This document shows, one piece after another, positions 1 to 5,942 of a stretch of 7,575 bases of DNA (positions are counted from its first letter, which is position 1; each line of letters opens with the position of its first letter). A program made the position numbers and the translations under genes. This DNA is from an uncultured Flavobacteriales bacterium (GTDB lineage Bacteria > Bacteroidota > Bacteroidia > Flavobacteriales_D > Crocinitomicaceae): the NCBI GenBank assembly GCA_903899795.1, contig CAIUKX010000500.1, positions 1 through 7,575 on the forward strand, given 5' to 3'. Below the pieces are notes generated by a model. That model made no database searches, had not been told where the DNA came from, and saw nothing but the letters and a program-made list of their open reading frames with translations.

Positions 1-2
1 AG

Positions 3-218
3 TGGGTTAATGATCAGGATTTTACGGTTAATAAACCTCCTGACAATGTTATTAATGAGAAGTTTAACCAATATATTTGGATAGAAACACTTAGTGAAAC
101 GCCCAAAATTGTTTTTTCTGAAGATTGTATAGAGAAAATAGTTGAGATAGTAAATAATCAAAAGTTACATACTTCGTTATTTGGAAGAGAGCTGAAACCG
201 AATTATGATTTGAACTAA
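3..218 (+). CDS. 3' end of an unrecognised gene (C-terminal 71 residues)
   Basis: An open frame enters from the left edge and ends at a TAA at 216-218, giving 71 residues that finish in ...KPNYDLN. The other two plus-strand frames are broken by stops (TAA near position 6, TAG near 85), so this frame is the likely coding one. The peptide is mildly acidic, with aromatic and charged residues mixed (WVNDQDF, YIWIETL, CIEKIVEIV), as in a soluble cytoplasmic protein. No signal peptide, membrane segment or family motif is visible in this fragment. It faces the truncated integrase convergently, with an AT-rich 88-base gap (219-306) in which I see no terminator or gene. I do not recognise the family. 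The start and most of the gene lie outside the window. Confidence 0.6.
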   Translation, partial: WVNDQDFTVNKPPDNVINEKFNQYIWIETLSETPKIVFSEDCIEKIVEIVNNQKLHTSLFGRELKPNYDLN

Positions 219-306
219 TTTACCTGCATGAAAAATTACCATAAATATTTAGTTAGTGCAAACTGATTAATTAAATTAGGCTCAATTTTATATTTGATGA
301 AAATAT

Positions 307-1224
307 TCAAATAAAAAGCTGAATCATTGTAAGTAATCTTGCATACCTGAACGTATCTTTGGTTTTCGGATCAGTATACGTTTCAGTAGGTTTAATTTTA
401 TAGATGTCCGATTCACGGCAACCTGTAAAAATCAATGTCAGCAATATCAACTTTACGTTTTTCATTAACGGTGTTTCAGGTTTGTGCTTAATAATTTCCT
501 TCACCTCATTGTACGTAAAATAAACCGCATCAATCCCATTTAACTTTGCAATCGATTTTGCAGGTATTTCTGTTGAAGGATCAAATATTTTGATTTTATA
601 CTTGTCTCTGATCTTGTTAAGAGTCGAAATAAAATCTTTTTGGAATGACCACACTGCATTATTCTTTTTCATCTTAACCGTTCCATGTGTTTTTAGTAAG
701 TTATACATTTCCAGATTCAGATCATTTGTATAAAGTTGCTTACCAAGGGATTCTTCAAAAGCGACGATCTTGTTTTTTAATGTCGTGTAATTTGTTTTGG
801 TTGCAATTTTAAAATCATCGGAAGCTAAAATTTCTTTGTCAATAAAATCCACTAAACGAACCTTGTTTATATTTTTTGTAGAATCCTTTCCTTTCAATTT
901 TTCATCTAACGTCTCTTTCAAAATTTTAGGTGTTATCCCTCCATTTAATTTTATATCGTTGTCTAATTCCAAATACAGAAAAATGTCCTGTATCTTTTTT
1001 TCTAATTGTAACTGTTGTTGATACTTTGAGTCATTGTAAGGTCGCTTGTTCACTTTATCCCATTGATCAGTCGTAAATGTTTCTCCAGTATAATAGGATA
1101 ATGGTTTGTATTCCCACTTCTCTTGGATAAAAACATACTCTTTGTAACCAAAGTTTAATAATGCTCTTACTGGACGTTCCTTCTCCTTACTTGATTTGAG
1201 TGTGAAGTTTATTGTTAATTTCAT
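307..1224 (-). CDS. Tyrosine recombinase / phage-type integrase, C-terminally truncated, probably inactive
   Basis: This 305-residue protein has the usual layout of Bacteroidota integrases. An N-terminal arm-type DNA-binding region (about residues 1-90) carries the typical YYTGETFTTDQWDKV stretch. A SAM-like core-binding helical domain follows (about 120-215), then the start of the catalytic domain (from about 235). The first catalytic arginine is R270 in FTGCRESDI, where the family usually has TGLR.SDI. The protein stops 35 residues later (ending LTMIQLFI), so the catalytic lysine, the H-x-x-R box and the nucleophilic tyrosine are all missing. Family members run to about 400 or more residues. 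The region beyond the stop on this strand shows no continuation, and the space is taken by the convergent gene ending at 218. A TAnnTTTG box lies 26 bases upstream of the ATG. The likely reading is a remnant of a mobile element cut by deletion or recombination. Recombinase identity is solid; lack of activity is inferred. Confidence 0.85.
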   Translation of the reverse strand: MKLTINFTLKSSKEKERPVRALLNFGYKEYVFIQEKWEYKPLSYYTGETFTTDQWDKVNKRPYNDSKYQQQLQLEKKIQDIFLYLELDNDIKLNGGITPKILKETLDEKLKGKDSTKNINKVRLVDFIDKEILASDDFKIATKTNYTTLKNKIVAFEESLGKQLYTNDLNLEMYNLLKTHGTVKMKKNNAVWSFQKDFISTLNKIRDKYKIKIFDPSTEIPAKSIAKLNGIDAVYFTYNEVKEIIKHKPETPLMKNVKLILLTLIFTGCRESDIYKIKPTETYTDPKTKDTFRYARLLTMIQLFI

Positions 1225-1249
1225 GGCTATAGGGTTTAAATGTATAAAC

Positions 1250-1257
1250 CAAACTTA
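1250..1257 (-). promoter_or_regulatory. Putative -7 box (TAAGTTTG) for the integrase
   Basis: On the minus strand the sequence reads TAAGTTTG, an exact match to the Bacteroidota -7 consensus TAnnTTTG. It lies about 25 bases upstream of the integrase ATG, which would give a short leader. No well-placed -33 TTG/TTTG box is seen: the nearest TTTG lies about 25 bases upstream of the box, further than usual. The call is therefore tentative. Confidence 0.4.
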
Positions 1258-1270
1258 TAACTATATATTG

Positions 1271-1310
1271 TATCTTTGGTCACAAAAAGGGTCAGAATAT
1301 TGTACTTTTG
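1271..1310 (+). promoter_or_regulatory. Two tandem promoter-like boxes with no gene behind them
   Basis: On the plus strand TATCTTTG (1271-1278) and TACTTTTG (1303-1310) both match TAnnTTTG exactly, 32 bases apart and each preceded by TTG. They point into the 3' end of the antisense btuG-like gene. The only plus-strand reading frame here, about 100 codons from 1196, starts upstream of the boxes, has unconvincing composition and overlaps the btuG-like gene, so I do not call it a gene. The boxes could drive an antisense or small RNA, be relics of a lost gene, or be chance in AT-rich DNA. Confidence 0.25.
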
Positions 1311-1447
1311 AGTCGGATATGTATAGATATTCATTCACATTCATTTTATATCAATCCGTTCAAAACCCTTGTAAACATTACGTTTATTACATGGATTCAA
1401 ATTCAGCAATATTTAAACTAAACACTCCGAAGGGGGAGAAAATAAAC

Positions 1448-2506
1448 TTACTCATAAAAAATAATTTTTTTCGGGTTCAAACCAACATGATAACTTGATT
1501 CATAAGTTCCGGAAGATGAAAAGATTCGGACATAACCTGTATTGGTGTAATTCATGGCATCAAAGCAATAAATCTTCTGGTTGGAGGGACGGTATTGAAC
1601 TCCATATAAAGTAGTGAATTGTGCATTACCGATAAACGATGCATTGGTCATTGTTTCGGCTACTGCATCAAACAGTGCGATGTTACTTACGGATGTCGAA
1701 TTATTATAGTAACTGATTAAAAAATTGTCACCCATTGGCTCAATTCCTCCGGCATCAAATGGAAAAGTTGTCACTACCTGATCTGTCTGTGCATTTATTT
1801 TGACCATTCGGGAAGGAATGTTTGAATAATTTCCTCTGGCGATTACATATACATCTCCTTGAGAATCAGTTTCAATATCTCCCGGATTTTTACCGACGGT
1901 AATTTTCGTAACCTCCTGTAAATTCTGAAGATTGATGACTGAAACGGTAGAATCGACATTGGGTGCATTCAATCCCCCGGAATTGGCGACATATAATTTT
2001 GAATTGGAAATTGTTAATCCTTCGGGATTTGCCCCTACCTGAATCCGTTGTGTGATTGTCAAACTTGCCGTATCCAAAACATCGACATATCCATCGTAAC
2101 AGGTGATGAAAGCATTTGATCCATGGAACGTAATGAAACGAGGCTGTTTGGCAACCGAACCGTTCATCATCGAGATTTGTTTAATGGAATTGCCGGTCGC
2201 TTTTTCCATGACTTCTATCGTGCTTGAAACATTGACGATGATATAGATTTTTCCGCCGTACACCTTCATATCATTTCCGGTATCGCCTAACAAACGAGAT
2301 GCTTTATCGGTAAAAAAGGTATTGCTCGAACTTCCTGTCGAAAAATCAACCCAGGAAAGTGCGGCATTGTTTTGCTGAAAAAGTCCTTCACACAAGACAA
2401 TCATTCCGTTTTTGAGATTTGTATCTGTAACAGGAGCCGGTGGTTTTGTTTTTTTCTTACAAGCCACCACGACGAGTAAAAGGATAAGAAATTTAATGGA
2501 TCGCAT
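1448..2506 (-). CDS. btuG: BtuG-like surface lipoprotein, YncE/DUF5074-type beta-propeller
   Basis: A 352-residue lipoprotein. The N-terminus MRSIKFLILLLVVVAC is a lipoprotein signal with the acylated cysteine at C16. The rest is a beta-propeller of the YncE/DUF5074 type. Early blades show LCEGLFQQNNAALSWVD and LLGDTGNDMKVYGGKIYIIV, and later blades carry YVTN-like units such as VGANPEGL...KLYVANSGG (157-178), VGKNPGDIETDSQGDVYVIA (204-223) and a closing VGLNPKKIIFY. In Bacteroides, BtuG is a propeller lipoprotein of similar build that binds cobamide very tightly and caps the BtuB transporter. Here the gene directly follows a BtuB-like receptor, and its first 14 bases overlap that gene, which suggests translational coupling and a stable pair. 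One oddity is that the residues after the cysteine (KKKTKPP) are basic, whereas the known Bacteroidota surface-export signals are acid-rich. Family and context are strong; direct cobamide binding is inferred. Confidence 0.85.
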   Translation of the reverse strand: MRSIKFLILLLVVVACKKKTKPPAPVTDTNLKNGMIVLCEGLFQQNNAALSWVDFSTGSSSNTFFTDKASRLLGDTGNDMKVYGGKIYIIVNVSSTIEVMEKATGNSIKQISMMNGSVAKQPRFITFHGSNAFITCYDGYVDVLDTASLTITQRIQVGANPEGLTISNSKLYVANSGGLNAPNVDSTVSVINLQNLQEVTKITVGKNPGDIETDSQGDVYVIARGNYSNIPSRMVKINAQTDQVVTTFPFDAGGIEPMGDNFLISYYNNSTSVSNIALFDAVAETMTNASFIGNAQFTTLYGVQYRPSNQKIYCFDAMNYTNTGYVRIFSSSGTYESSYHVGLNPKKIIFYE

Positions 2507-4469
2507 AGTTCAAAGTAATTAAATAATTTCTCCCCGGCATGACAAAGTAACGAATGTATGCATAAGATGAATTAAAGATGTTTTTAACCGAAAACTGAAT
2601 TCGAAGATTGTTTTCTTTCGGTAGGGATATTTTAGTAAAAAGGCTGATATCAAAAATAGCAAAACCATTGACCTGATTAGCAACAACATTTTCCATCAAG
2701 GAATAACGTAAGGAAGAAAGCGTCGTTGAAAAATTGACACCTGTTGTTTTACGCATCAAAGAAAGATCAATATTTCCAGTGTGTAAAGGAATGTAAGCTA
2801 CCTGATTTTTATACGAAGGTGAATTCGGATTTGAGACATCTATTGAATGCTGGTAGGTATAATTTCCTGTTGCATCCATCATCCAATTCGGTCCGATGGA
2901 TTTACTGATTTTTATCCTTTCTTCATATCCCAAAGTGTTGACTCTTCCGATATTCTGCATGGACCAAACAAATAAATTCTTGGTTGGAATGGCTAAAATC
3001 TGGTTGGTTACACGATTTGCAAAACCATTGACAACAATTTCCATTTTCCATTTTTTCCGAAGTGGTTTTGCTGAAAATCCGGCAGAAAACTGATCTGCTT
3101 CTTCGGGTTTCAGCTTCACATTTCCAATTCCATTGTAGTACAATTCATTGAACGAAGGCATACGGAATGAATGACGGTACCATGCTTTTGCTTTCCAGTC
3201 CCAATCGCCGAATTCTTCTTTTTCAATGGAAACAAAGGGAAGAAATTTAAGCCGGTTCGGAGCTCTTTCTCCTGCATTATTTTCTTCGATCACTTGCTGG
3301 GCCGACAGCTGAACTTCTGAAGTCCATTGTGGGCGGCTCCATGTACACCCTGCCAGTGCAAACGAATGCAAACGTCTCGGTGTAGCGGAATTAGCCGTCG
3401 AAAAAAGCAAGGTATTGTAACGGCTTTCAATTCCTCCGAACAAATTGAAATTCGAAAAAATCGTTCGCTGAAAAGAGGAACCTAACTGATAGGATTGATT
3501 GGTATACGATGTTGAAATTCCACCAGTGTTATTCAAAAATGAAGGATCGGTGTAATGCAGTAAATCGTAGTTATAGGTTCCCATGAAGCGATAAGACAGT
3601 TTTTTCCGGATTCCTGAGAAGTCGGTATTGACGGTATGATTTTGAGTAGTCAATCGCTGATTTGCCGTACTATTGTAGAGAATCACCGCTCCGGGAAGTC
3701 CCTGATTGGCTCCGTTGGTTTTATACATGATTCTTAGACGTTTGTCATTTTTGAAAGCAAATCCCAAACTGGCTCCTGTGTACCAATCTTTCAGGTCGTT
3801 GTTAATACGGGTTCCTTCGTACAACTGATTTCCGTTTTGAAGCGAATAGGCATAATTTCCTGATGCCTGACGGTATTTCCCAAAAACACTTCCGAATACT
3901 TTCGCCCTGTTGAATTTCAATCCGAAATAATTATCCATTTGACCGAAGGAACCTACTTTGGATGCGAAACGAACTTGAAAAGGTTCTTCTGAAAACCGGT
4001 TTTCAAATGTCGAAATGGAGACTAAACTTCCACCGGAATATGCCGAAGCCGGTAATAGATATCCATTTTTACTTCCGACACTCAAGGAAATTGCTTCGAC
4101 ATTATCGGCTTGTACTTGTCCCAAATTGACTTGTCCGGTCTGTGCATTTGAAACGGTAAATCCGTCTACGACATATCCCGTATGCTGACTTCCCAACCCT
4201 CGAACAGAGATTGTTTTCAATCCACCGAGACCACCGTAACTTTTGAGTGTAATTCCTGAAAAACTTTGAAGAATGGCTCCCACATCCTGTGGCTGTTTGA
4301 GCAAAATTTGTTCACGCGTCAATGTCTGTGCCCCAAGATCCAATGTTTTCATCCTTAACACTTCCATCGTAGAAACCTTCACTTCTTTCAATGTCTTCAG
4401 TGTATCCTGTCCGTACCCTAGCATACAGACAGAACAACTGAAAAACGATATGAAAAGTTTTTGTTTCAT
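2493..4469 (-). CDS. btuB: BtuB-like TonB-dependent outer-membrane cobamide receptor
   Basis: A 658-residue TonB-dependent transporter. It has a signal peptide (about 1-20, ending MLGYG before Q21) and a candidate TonB box in LKEVKVST (27-34). The plug domain (about 35-150) has the marker ISVRGLGSQHTGYVVDG (87-103). The 22-strand barrel region runs to the aromatic-rich C-terminal end (RYFVMPGRNYLITLNYAIH). There is no extra N-terminal carboxypeptidase-D-like domain, so the length is close to BtuB-type rather than SusC-type receptors. Other TonB substrates cannot be excluded from the protein alone. The cobalamin riboswitch two genes upstream and the overlapping BtuG-like propeller make cobamide uptake by far the best reading. 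The ATG is set by the signal peptide. The start lies only a few bases after an 85-base spacer filled by a periodic repeat, which may affect expression relative to the first gene. No inner-membrane partner genes follow in the window. Confidence 0.9.
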   Translation of the reverse strand: MKQKLFISFFSCSVCMLGYGQDTLKTLKEVKVSTMEVLRMKTLDLGAQTLTREQILLKQPQDVGAILQSFSGITLKSYGGLGGLKTISVRGLGSQHTGYVVDGFTVSNAQTGQVNLGQVQADNVEAISLSVGSKNGYLLPASAYSGGSLVSISTFENRFSEEPFQVRFASKVGSFGQMDNYFGLKFNRAKVFGSVFGKYRQASGNYAYSLQNGNQLYEGTRINNDLKDWYTGASLGFAFKNDKRLRIMYKTNGANQGLPGAVILYNSTANQRLTTQNHTVNTDFSGIRKKLSYRFMGTYNYDLLHYTDPSFLNNTGGISTSYTNQSYQLGSSFQRTIFSNFNLFGGIESRYNTLLFSTANSATPRRLHSFALAGCTWSRPQWTSEVQLSAQQVIEENNAGERAPNRLKFLPFVSIEKEEFGDWDWKAKAWYRHSFRMPSFNELYYNGIGNVKLKPEEADQFSAGFSAKPLRKKWKMEIVVNGFANRVTNQILAIPTKNLFVWSMQNIGRVNTLGYEERIKISKSIGPNWMMDATGNYTYQHSIDVSNPNSPSYKNQVAYIPLHTGNIDLSLMRKTTGVNFSTTLSSLRYSLMENVVANQVNGFAIFDISLFTKISLPKENNLRIQFSVKNIFNSSYAYIRYFVMPGRNYLITLNYAIH

Positions 4470-4475
4470 TTTTTT

Positions 4476-4555
4476 AGACTGAAAAAGTCAAGCCAAAAGA
4501 CTTAAAGACTAAAACCTACATGTCTTAGTATCTCGAATCTTTACATCTTGCGTCT
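4476..4555. repeat. Dyad-symmetric intergenic element built of ~7.5-nt AGAC/GTCT units
   Basis: The spacer between the DUF4465 gene and the btuB-like gene is almost wholly made of degenerate short units. On the plus strand AGAC-type units lie at 4476, 4498 and 4506, with weaker ones near 4486 (AGTC) and 4491 (AGCC). They are followed by GTCT/ATCT units starting at 4522, 4530, 4537, 4545 and 4552, spaced 8, 7, 8 and 7. The two arms are reverse complements in sense and meet around 4514, so the transcript could fold into a long imperfect hairpin between the two genes. One edge is the stop codon of the upstream gene (4555-4557); the other is 7 bases from the next ATG. I recall similar degenerate repeats in intergenic DNA of Flavobacteriia, but their function is not known to me. 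Confidence 0.6.
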
Positions 4556-5526
4556 TATTTCACTAATTTCTGAACAAACGTTCCTTTTTCATTGCTTACT
4601 TTCAAGGTGTAAGATCCTGAAGTCAAGTCCGAAACATCCATTACTGTTAAGTACGCATGATTTTGAGTTCGAATTACTTTTCCACTTACGTCGAACAATT
4701 CAACTGTTCCTGTTTCTCCTTTGATCGTCAATTGATTCATCATTGGGTTCGGGAAAGTTGTAATCGTATTCAAAGCCATTTCAGGAAGTCCTACACTTTT
4801 ATCGATCACCAAATTGTCGATAGCGAAATAGTCCGGTGTATTCATGCCCCATTGACCTACATCCGACGACTGCAATAAAAACGAAACTGAATATACTTTC
4901 TCCGTGATAAATGACAAATCAACTGTATGCCATGTATTTAAAATATAATCTTGTGAATTATCGCTAAAACGGTAATCCGCCAGGTAATAATTTGTAGAAT
5001 CGATAATGCTTCCATTTTCTCTGTAGGCATAGATGTTCAATTTAAAGAAATCTGCACCATTGGTTCCGTCGGGATTTCCACTTGCATCGTTCGGAGAACC
5101 GAATTGCTTTCCAAAAGAATCACCGTTCAACATGGACAATCCAGCATAGGTGGTATTAGTAACATCGACTGAAACCAGCCCTACACCACCACCGGCAAAA
5201 GAGATTACTCCATTTGAATTCCAAATACCGTAATTAGCCGAACCATCAGCACCTATACCTGCATATGCACTGTACTCGTTGGCATATCCGGGAGTAGTTA
5301 CATCCGTCCTATTCGAAACAGCGAAACCTGTCCAATAATTTCCCCATTGCGAAAGGATATAGTCGCTTGAAAAAACTACACCATTTTCAATAAACCCACC
5401 TGTTGCCGTTGAATCATCGTTGAACGATTCAGGACTTAAAATCACACCTTCGAACCCAATAGTCTGTTGAGCGTTCAGTGTAAGTGATGCACATAAGGCA
5501 AACACCGAAAAATAAATTTTCTTCAT
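4555..5526 (-). CDS. DUF4465 secreted protein with T9SS sorting domain, first gene of the B12 operon
   Basis: A 323-residue secreted protein. The signal peptide is residues 1-19 (ending LTLNA before Q20). A DUF4465 domain covers about 45-243, shown by WGNYWTGFAVSNRTD (61-75), NEYSAYAG (83-90), FFKLNIYAY (160-168), YYLADYR (180-186) and SSDVGQWGMNTPDYFAIDN (220-238). A type IX secretion C-terminal sorting domain (about 256-323) runs from TTFPNPMMNQLTI through VELFDVSGKVI to LTSGSYTLKVSNEKGTFVQKLVK. The protein should therefore cross the outer membrane by T9SS and be released or anchored on the surface. It is the first gene after the cobalamin riboswitch, ahead of the btuB-like and btuG-like genes, so a role in capturing or handling cobamide outside the cell is likely. 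Bacteroides B12 loci encode accessory cobamide-binding lipoproteins such as BtuH; I cannot say whether this protein is related. No binding residues can be named. The ATG is fixed by the signal peptide. Confidence 0.85.
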   Translation of the reverse strand: MKKIYFSVFALCASLTLNAQQTIGFEGVILSPESFNDDSTATGGFIENGVVFSSDYILSQWGNYWTGFAVSNRTDVTTPGYANEYSAYAGIGADGSANYGIWNSNGVISFAGGGVGLVSVDVTNTTYAGLSMLNGDSFGKQFGSPNDASGNPDGTNGADFFKLNIYAYRENGSIIDSTNYYLADYRFSDNSQDYILNTWHTVDLSFITEKVYSVSFLLQSSDVGQWGMNTPDYFAIDNLVIDKSVGLPEMALNTITTFPNPMMNQLTIKGETGTVELFDVSGKVIRTQNHAYLTVMDVSDLTSGSYTLKVSNEKGTFVQKLVK

Positions 5527-5542
5527 AACTGTTAAACTGTTA
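5527..5542. repeat. Perfect 8-bp tandem repeat abutting the start codon
   Basis: AACTGTTA occurs twice in a row on the plus strand (5527-5534 and 5535-5542). On the transcript this puts two UAACAGUU units directly before the AUG of the DUF4465 gene. It lies where ribosomes would bind, and part of it (5528-5536) is exactly complementary to a stretch inside the riboswitch. It may belong to the expression platform or be chance. Confidence 0.5.
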
Positions 5543-5617
5543 TTTAATTAAACATTCCGGGAGTTCTAAACAGAACAACCCAATTCATAAAAAATGAAGA
5601 AATCAGTACAAGAAGAA

Positions 5618-5639
5618 TATACCTATGAACCTAGGCATA
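5618..5639 (-). promoter_or_regulatory. Leader hairpin downstream of the riboswitch
   Basis: On the transcript TATGCCTA and TAGGTATA pair over 8 bp (one G-U) around the loop GGTTCA. A U- and C-rich stretch (UUCUUCUUGU) follows, not an unbroken U-run, so this is at best a weak intrinsic terminator. It lies about 90 bases before the start codon and about 50 bases after the riboswitch. It may be part of the expression platform. Confidence 0.35.
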
Positions 5640-5665
5640 CAGAGTGTACATCCGACTTTTATCTG

Positions 5666-5688
5666 AAGTCTTCAAACCAATAAGACCT
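5666..5688 (-). promoter_or_regulatory. Leader hairpin directly after the B12 box
   Basis: On the transcript AGGTCTT and AAGACTT pair over 7 bp (one G-U) around a 9-base loop, starting one base after the conserved end of the riboswitch. It could stack on the riboswitch closing stem or compete with it. No U-run follows, so it is not called a terminator. Confidence 0.35.
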
Positions 5689-5689
5689 T

Positions 5690-5845
5690 GGCAGGTATTC
5701 TGACTCTCACCAACTCGATTTCGTCTTCCCGATTATGCGTTAACCAGTGACCTATAGAAATCGATTTAACAGTGATTACAGCTGCAGACACAGTTCCGGA
5801 TTTACACCGGATTCCCTTTTATTCCACGCAGTGGTACCATAAATC
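5690..5845 (-). promoter_or_regulatory. Cobalamin (B12) riboswitch
   Basis: All main conserved blocks of a cobalamin riboswitch appear in order on the minus strand. They are AAAAGGGAATCCGGTG with AAATCCGGAACTGTGTCTGC (about 5783-5820), CAGCTGTAATC (5774-5784), a GTCACTGG block (5744-5751, the usual GCCACTG), GGGAAG (5725-5730), and the 3' B12 box GAGTCAGAATACCTGCC (5690-5706). Known members bind adenosyl- or other cobalamins and shut down the downstream gene. Here it heads the DUF4465, btuB-like and btuG-like genes on the same strand. The leader between the B12 box and the first ATG is about 165 bases. I see no strong intrinsic terminator in it, which leans towards translational control. The 5' boundary is approximate. 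Confidence 0.93.
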
Positions 5846-5850
5846 TGGCG

Positions 5851-5877
5851 CAAATATAGTTATTTTTTTAGATGCAA
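5851..5877 (-). promoter_or_regulatory. Bacteroidota-type promoter for the riboswitch and B12 operon
   Basis: On the minus strand TATATTTG (5851-5858) matches the -7 consensus TAnnTTTG exactly. A TTG (5875-5877) lies 16 bases upstream, near the usual -33 spacing. Transcription would begin around 5844, exactly where the riboswitch sequence starts, which supports the call. The -33 TTG lies inside the half repeat at 5870-5902. Confidence 0.7.
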
Positions 5878-5902
5878 GATTTGAAGACGTTAGACAAAAG
5901 AC
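5870..5902 (+). repeat. One arm of a ~7-nt AGAC-type periodic repeat
   Basis: Units AGAT, AGAT, AGAC, AGAC and AGAC start at 5870, 5877, 5885, 5892 and 5899, spaced 7, 8, 7 and 7. They match the AGAC arm of the complete element at 4476-4555. The expected opposite GTCT arm is absent: the sequence changes character after 5902, and a start-less plus-strand ORF opens at 5943. This suggests a half element left by deletion or a join, or an element that only ever had one arm. The promoter -33 TTG overlaps it. Confidence 0.5.
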
Positions 5903-5942
5903 TCAATTTCGGTAAATCAAGCAGGATAATCAAAAGAAATAG

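Larger units (their letters stand above)
1225..1447. other. AT-rich gap between integrase and btuG-like gene
   Basis: These 223 bases lie downstream of the B12 locus and upstream of the integrase. They hold the promoter-like boxes reported separately and no convincing gene. A possible end signal for the B12 transcript is only a 4-bp CTCC/GGAG pairing around 1425-1440, with no clear following T-run on the minus strand, so no terminator is called. No tRNA, attachment-site repeat or insertion-sequence end was recognised. Confidence 0.5.

Noticed and set aside
1420..1445. Intrinsic terminator after the btuG-like gene
   Set aside because: Only a 4-bp CTCC/GGAG stem without a proper following U-run on the minus strand.
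1196..1498. Plus-strand reading frame of about 100 codons across the gap and the 3' end of the btuG-like gene
   Set aside because: It begins inside the integrase gene, overlaps the btuG-like gene antisense, has unremarkable composition, and its start lies upstream of the only promoter-like boxes.
2896..3093. Plus-strand frames within the btuB-like gene and at 797-1021, 4273-4482 and 4657-4878
   Set aside because: All lie antisense within well-supported genes and have no family features.
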